A DNA stretch of 9,076 nucleotides from JAMXLO01 sp041487355 (lineage in GTDB: Bacteria; Pseudomonadota; Alphaproteobacteria; Acetobacterales; Acetobacteraceae). Every line of letters begins with the position of its first letter. Position 1 is the stretch's first letter. Both the position numbers and the translations under genes were made by a program. Where the stretch lies: the NCBI GenBank assembly GCA_041487355.1, contig JBGPND010000211.1:1-9076 (forward strand). The letters run 5' to 3'. The notes below the pieces were generated by a model that saw nothing but the letters and a program-made list of their open reading frames with translations, was not told the DNA's origin and made no database searches. Below are positions 7,376 to 9,076 of this stretch, piece after piece.

Positions 7376-8964
7376 TTCACCAAAGCCTCGATCGCGCCCT
7401 TGATGTAGCCTGGCACTACAAACGCTTCGCCTTCGTTGATCTCCTCTGCGAGGAGGTGGGCGAAGTCGCCCTTACGCGTCGACTCGAACAATGCCTGTAT
7501 GGCAACCGCCTGTTCGTCGCCGGTCTTGGCGGCGGCCGAGTTCCATTTCTCCTCCGACCTGGGATGAAGTTTCAGGTAGACCTTCTTCATCACATCGTCG
7601 TTGCCCGCGCGGACAAGCTCGGCTTCGAGGGAGTAGGTGTTGATGACTGTATCGAATACCGCCGATGCCCCTAGCTTGCCGGCGATGTTGTCGAGTGTCT
7701 CCTTCCGCAGCTGGCCACGAGACACTTCCCCTTCTTCAAGCTCGCCGCCGTCGCCGTCGGTGATGACGACGACACGATCGGCAATGCGGACATCTGCGAA
7801 AGGGGTAAGCAGCAACCGCACATAGGGAGCAAAGTCGACGCTATCGATCGGGACAAAGACGGCGGAACGGAACAGACGGAATTTTTCCGGATTGTCCTTC
7901 AACACGAACTTCTTGGCGATAGCCGGTAACAACAGGGCCTCGGCGATGCCCTCCACCAGCAGCACCCGACCGCCGAAGAGTAAGGCCGATTTAGTGACAT
8001 CGAGGTAGCGGTCGATCTTGCGGCGCTCCACGGGAGATAGCTCCAAGCCGCTGAGCGGGATACAGCGAGTCGCGCGCCGAGGTGCTGGCGCGGCGGCTGG
8101 CGTATCGGCCGTGACTTCTGCAGTGGTTTCGTTGCTAGCGTCAGCGTCGGCGGGTGTCGGCTTTGGTGTCGTGACCAGCGACTTGAAGAAGACCAGGTTC
8201 TTGCTCTCCACCCACGCCGACAGGTTTGGCGAGTGTGTTGCGACGACGACCTGCAACTGCCCGGCGGGGCCTAGATGGCTAGGCCTTGTCGCCTTCGATT
8301 TTCCTGCCTGCTCCTCAAGAAAGGACAGGACCGCCGCCTGGAGCTGCGGATGCAGGTGGGCTTCCGGCTCTTCCACGAGGAATAGCGTCAAGTCGGCATT
8401 ATGCACCTCCTCCAGTTCGACCGCGATGGTTGCTATATAAAGAAGGTTGGCGTAACCGTGACCCGAATAGCGTAAATCCTCTGGCTCGATGCCGTGATCC
8501 GCCAGCTGGAAGCGCAGGTCACGAGCAATGTCGATGAGCTTTTCATCTGTCGCGAATCCCAGGGACGCCGCCTGTCGGCGAACGCCGGACGTCAAGGCCT
8601 TCAGGCCGACGTCGACGGCCTCATCGACTTTCACCAGGATCGGCTCTGAGGCATCTCGCCGGAGCCGTTTGGCCAGTTCGTCGGGATCATCGTCACCAAG
8701 AAAGTGATTCAGCAAGGCGTAGATACGCGTCGGATTTCCCGACGCGAGAGCACGTTTCGCATCCCGCAGGGGCGGCAGATAAACGTGCCGCACCATTTCG
8801 CGGCAGCCTGCTTCAGGCGTGGCCTTGAGATGGCTGGCCCACAACACGGGACGGACAGGAAAAGCCCCTCTGCTCTCGTCGTAACTGAGGCCGAAGATTG
8901 CCGTTTTAAGCGACTGGTCGGCCGCAGCTGAAATAAACGCCTCCTCGCTGTTTGGTGTGGGCAA
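7372..8964 (-). pseudogene. gajA: OLD-family ATPase/TOPRIM nuclease, Gabija GajA-like, missing its N-terminus
   Basis: The frame is 530 codons from a TTG and shows a class 2 OLD nuclease. It has VYLPPLRDA (61-69), an ABC-signature-like SGHGYANLL (167-175), Walker B plus Glu in LFLVEEPEAHLHPQ (194-207), and the His switch ATHSPNL (242-248). An Ala/Pro/Thr-rich linker (~264-297) follows. The TOPRIM domain has LLVEGIAEALLLP (335-347; E338), ITDGDG (401-406; D403, D405) and SLEAEL (445-450). Full-length relatives have about 150 residues before the VYLPPL-type motif, including a P-loop near residue 30; only ~60 exist here and no GxxxxGK[ST] is present. Upstream the frame stays open only to the TGA at 9039-9037, with unrelated sequence and no ATG or GTG. 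The TTG has no ribosome binding site. The gene is therefore 5'-truncated, although its remaining 530 codons are undamaged and coupled by ATGA to the helicase. It could still be translated from an upstream fusion or be a recent deletion. Confidence 0.75.
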
Positions 8965-9076
8965 TAACGACTGAGGTCTGTCGGCCCATGGATGTTTCTC
9001 GGTTCGGCTGAGGGCCGTTTCTCCGTCCCGGCCTGATCACCTCGTGGTGCCGCGCGCAGGCGCGGTCAAGGATGGC
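8965..9076. other. Unassigned sequence upstream of the truncated nuclease
   Basis: This stretch should encode the nuclease N-terminus but does not resemble it in any minus-strand frame. A second minus frame is open from the right edge to about 8910 (short motifs DRACARHH and RPGRRNG) and a plus frame is open from 8975 to the right edge. I recognise neither. No promoter or terminal inverted repeat of a known insertion sequence was identified. A rearrangement end or the edge of a neighbouring gene are both possible. Confidence 0.35.

Noticed and set aside
8988..9039. Short plus-strand ATG frames at 8988 and 8992 at the right edge
   Set aside because: They end after 7 and 14 codons and have no convincing ribosome binding site.

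Overview
The window is high-GC DNA, probably from an alphaproteobacterium. The gene families and codon bias resemble Rhodospirillales/Acetobacteraceae, but no marker gene fixes the taxon. There are no RNA genes, CRISPR arrays or complete insertion sequences. Six protein-coding loci cover most of it.

Left part (1-1049, minus strand): the 5' end of a large repetitive surface or secreted protein that runs off the left edge. It has no signal peptide and carries glycine-rich beta-strand repeats of 50-60 residues, like those of type V-secreted and PEP-CTERM-associated proteins. A candidate promoter lies just upstream.

Middle (1194-5438): a two-gene minus-strand unit encodes a thiamine-diphosphate enzyme of the acetolactate synthase large-subunit-like family (2794-4332) and a membrane-anchored sensor with a Cache-like periplasmic region and one cytoplasmic PAS domain but no output domain (1194-2783). 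The sensor starts with GTG, and its ribosome binding site overlaps the stop codon of the enzyme gene, so the two are probably translationally coupled. A D-2-hydroxyacid dehydrogenase (4428-5438) is transcribed divergently from the enzyme gene across a 95-base shared upstream region. The pairing suggests 2-keto/2-hydroxy acid metabolism, but the substrate is unknown.

Right part (5633-9036, minus strand): a Gabija-type defence module. An OLD-family ATPase/TOPRIM nuclease (GajA-like) is followed, through an ATGA overlap, by a UvrD-like helicase (GajB-like) with all its helicase motifs intact. The module looks less GC-rich than its neighbours, consistent with horizontal acquisition. The nuclease gene is decapitated: its frame keeps the Walker B, signature-like and TOPRIM motifs, but the N-terminal part that should carry the Walker A P-loop is absent, and an in-frame stop lies at 9037-9039. 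The only start-like codon near the break is a TTG without a ribosome binding site. This looks like a decayed Gabija system, or one lacking its nucleotide-binding loop. The last ~100 bases are unrelated sequence and probably mark the break.
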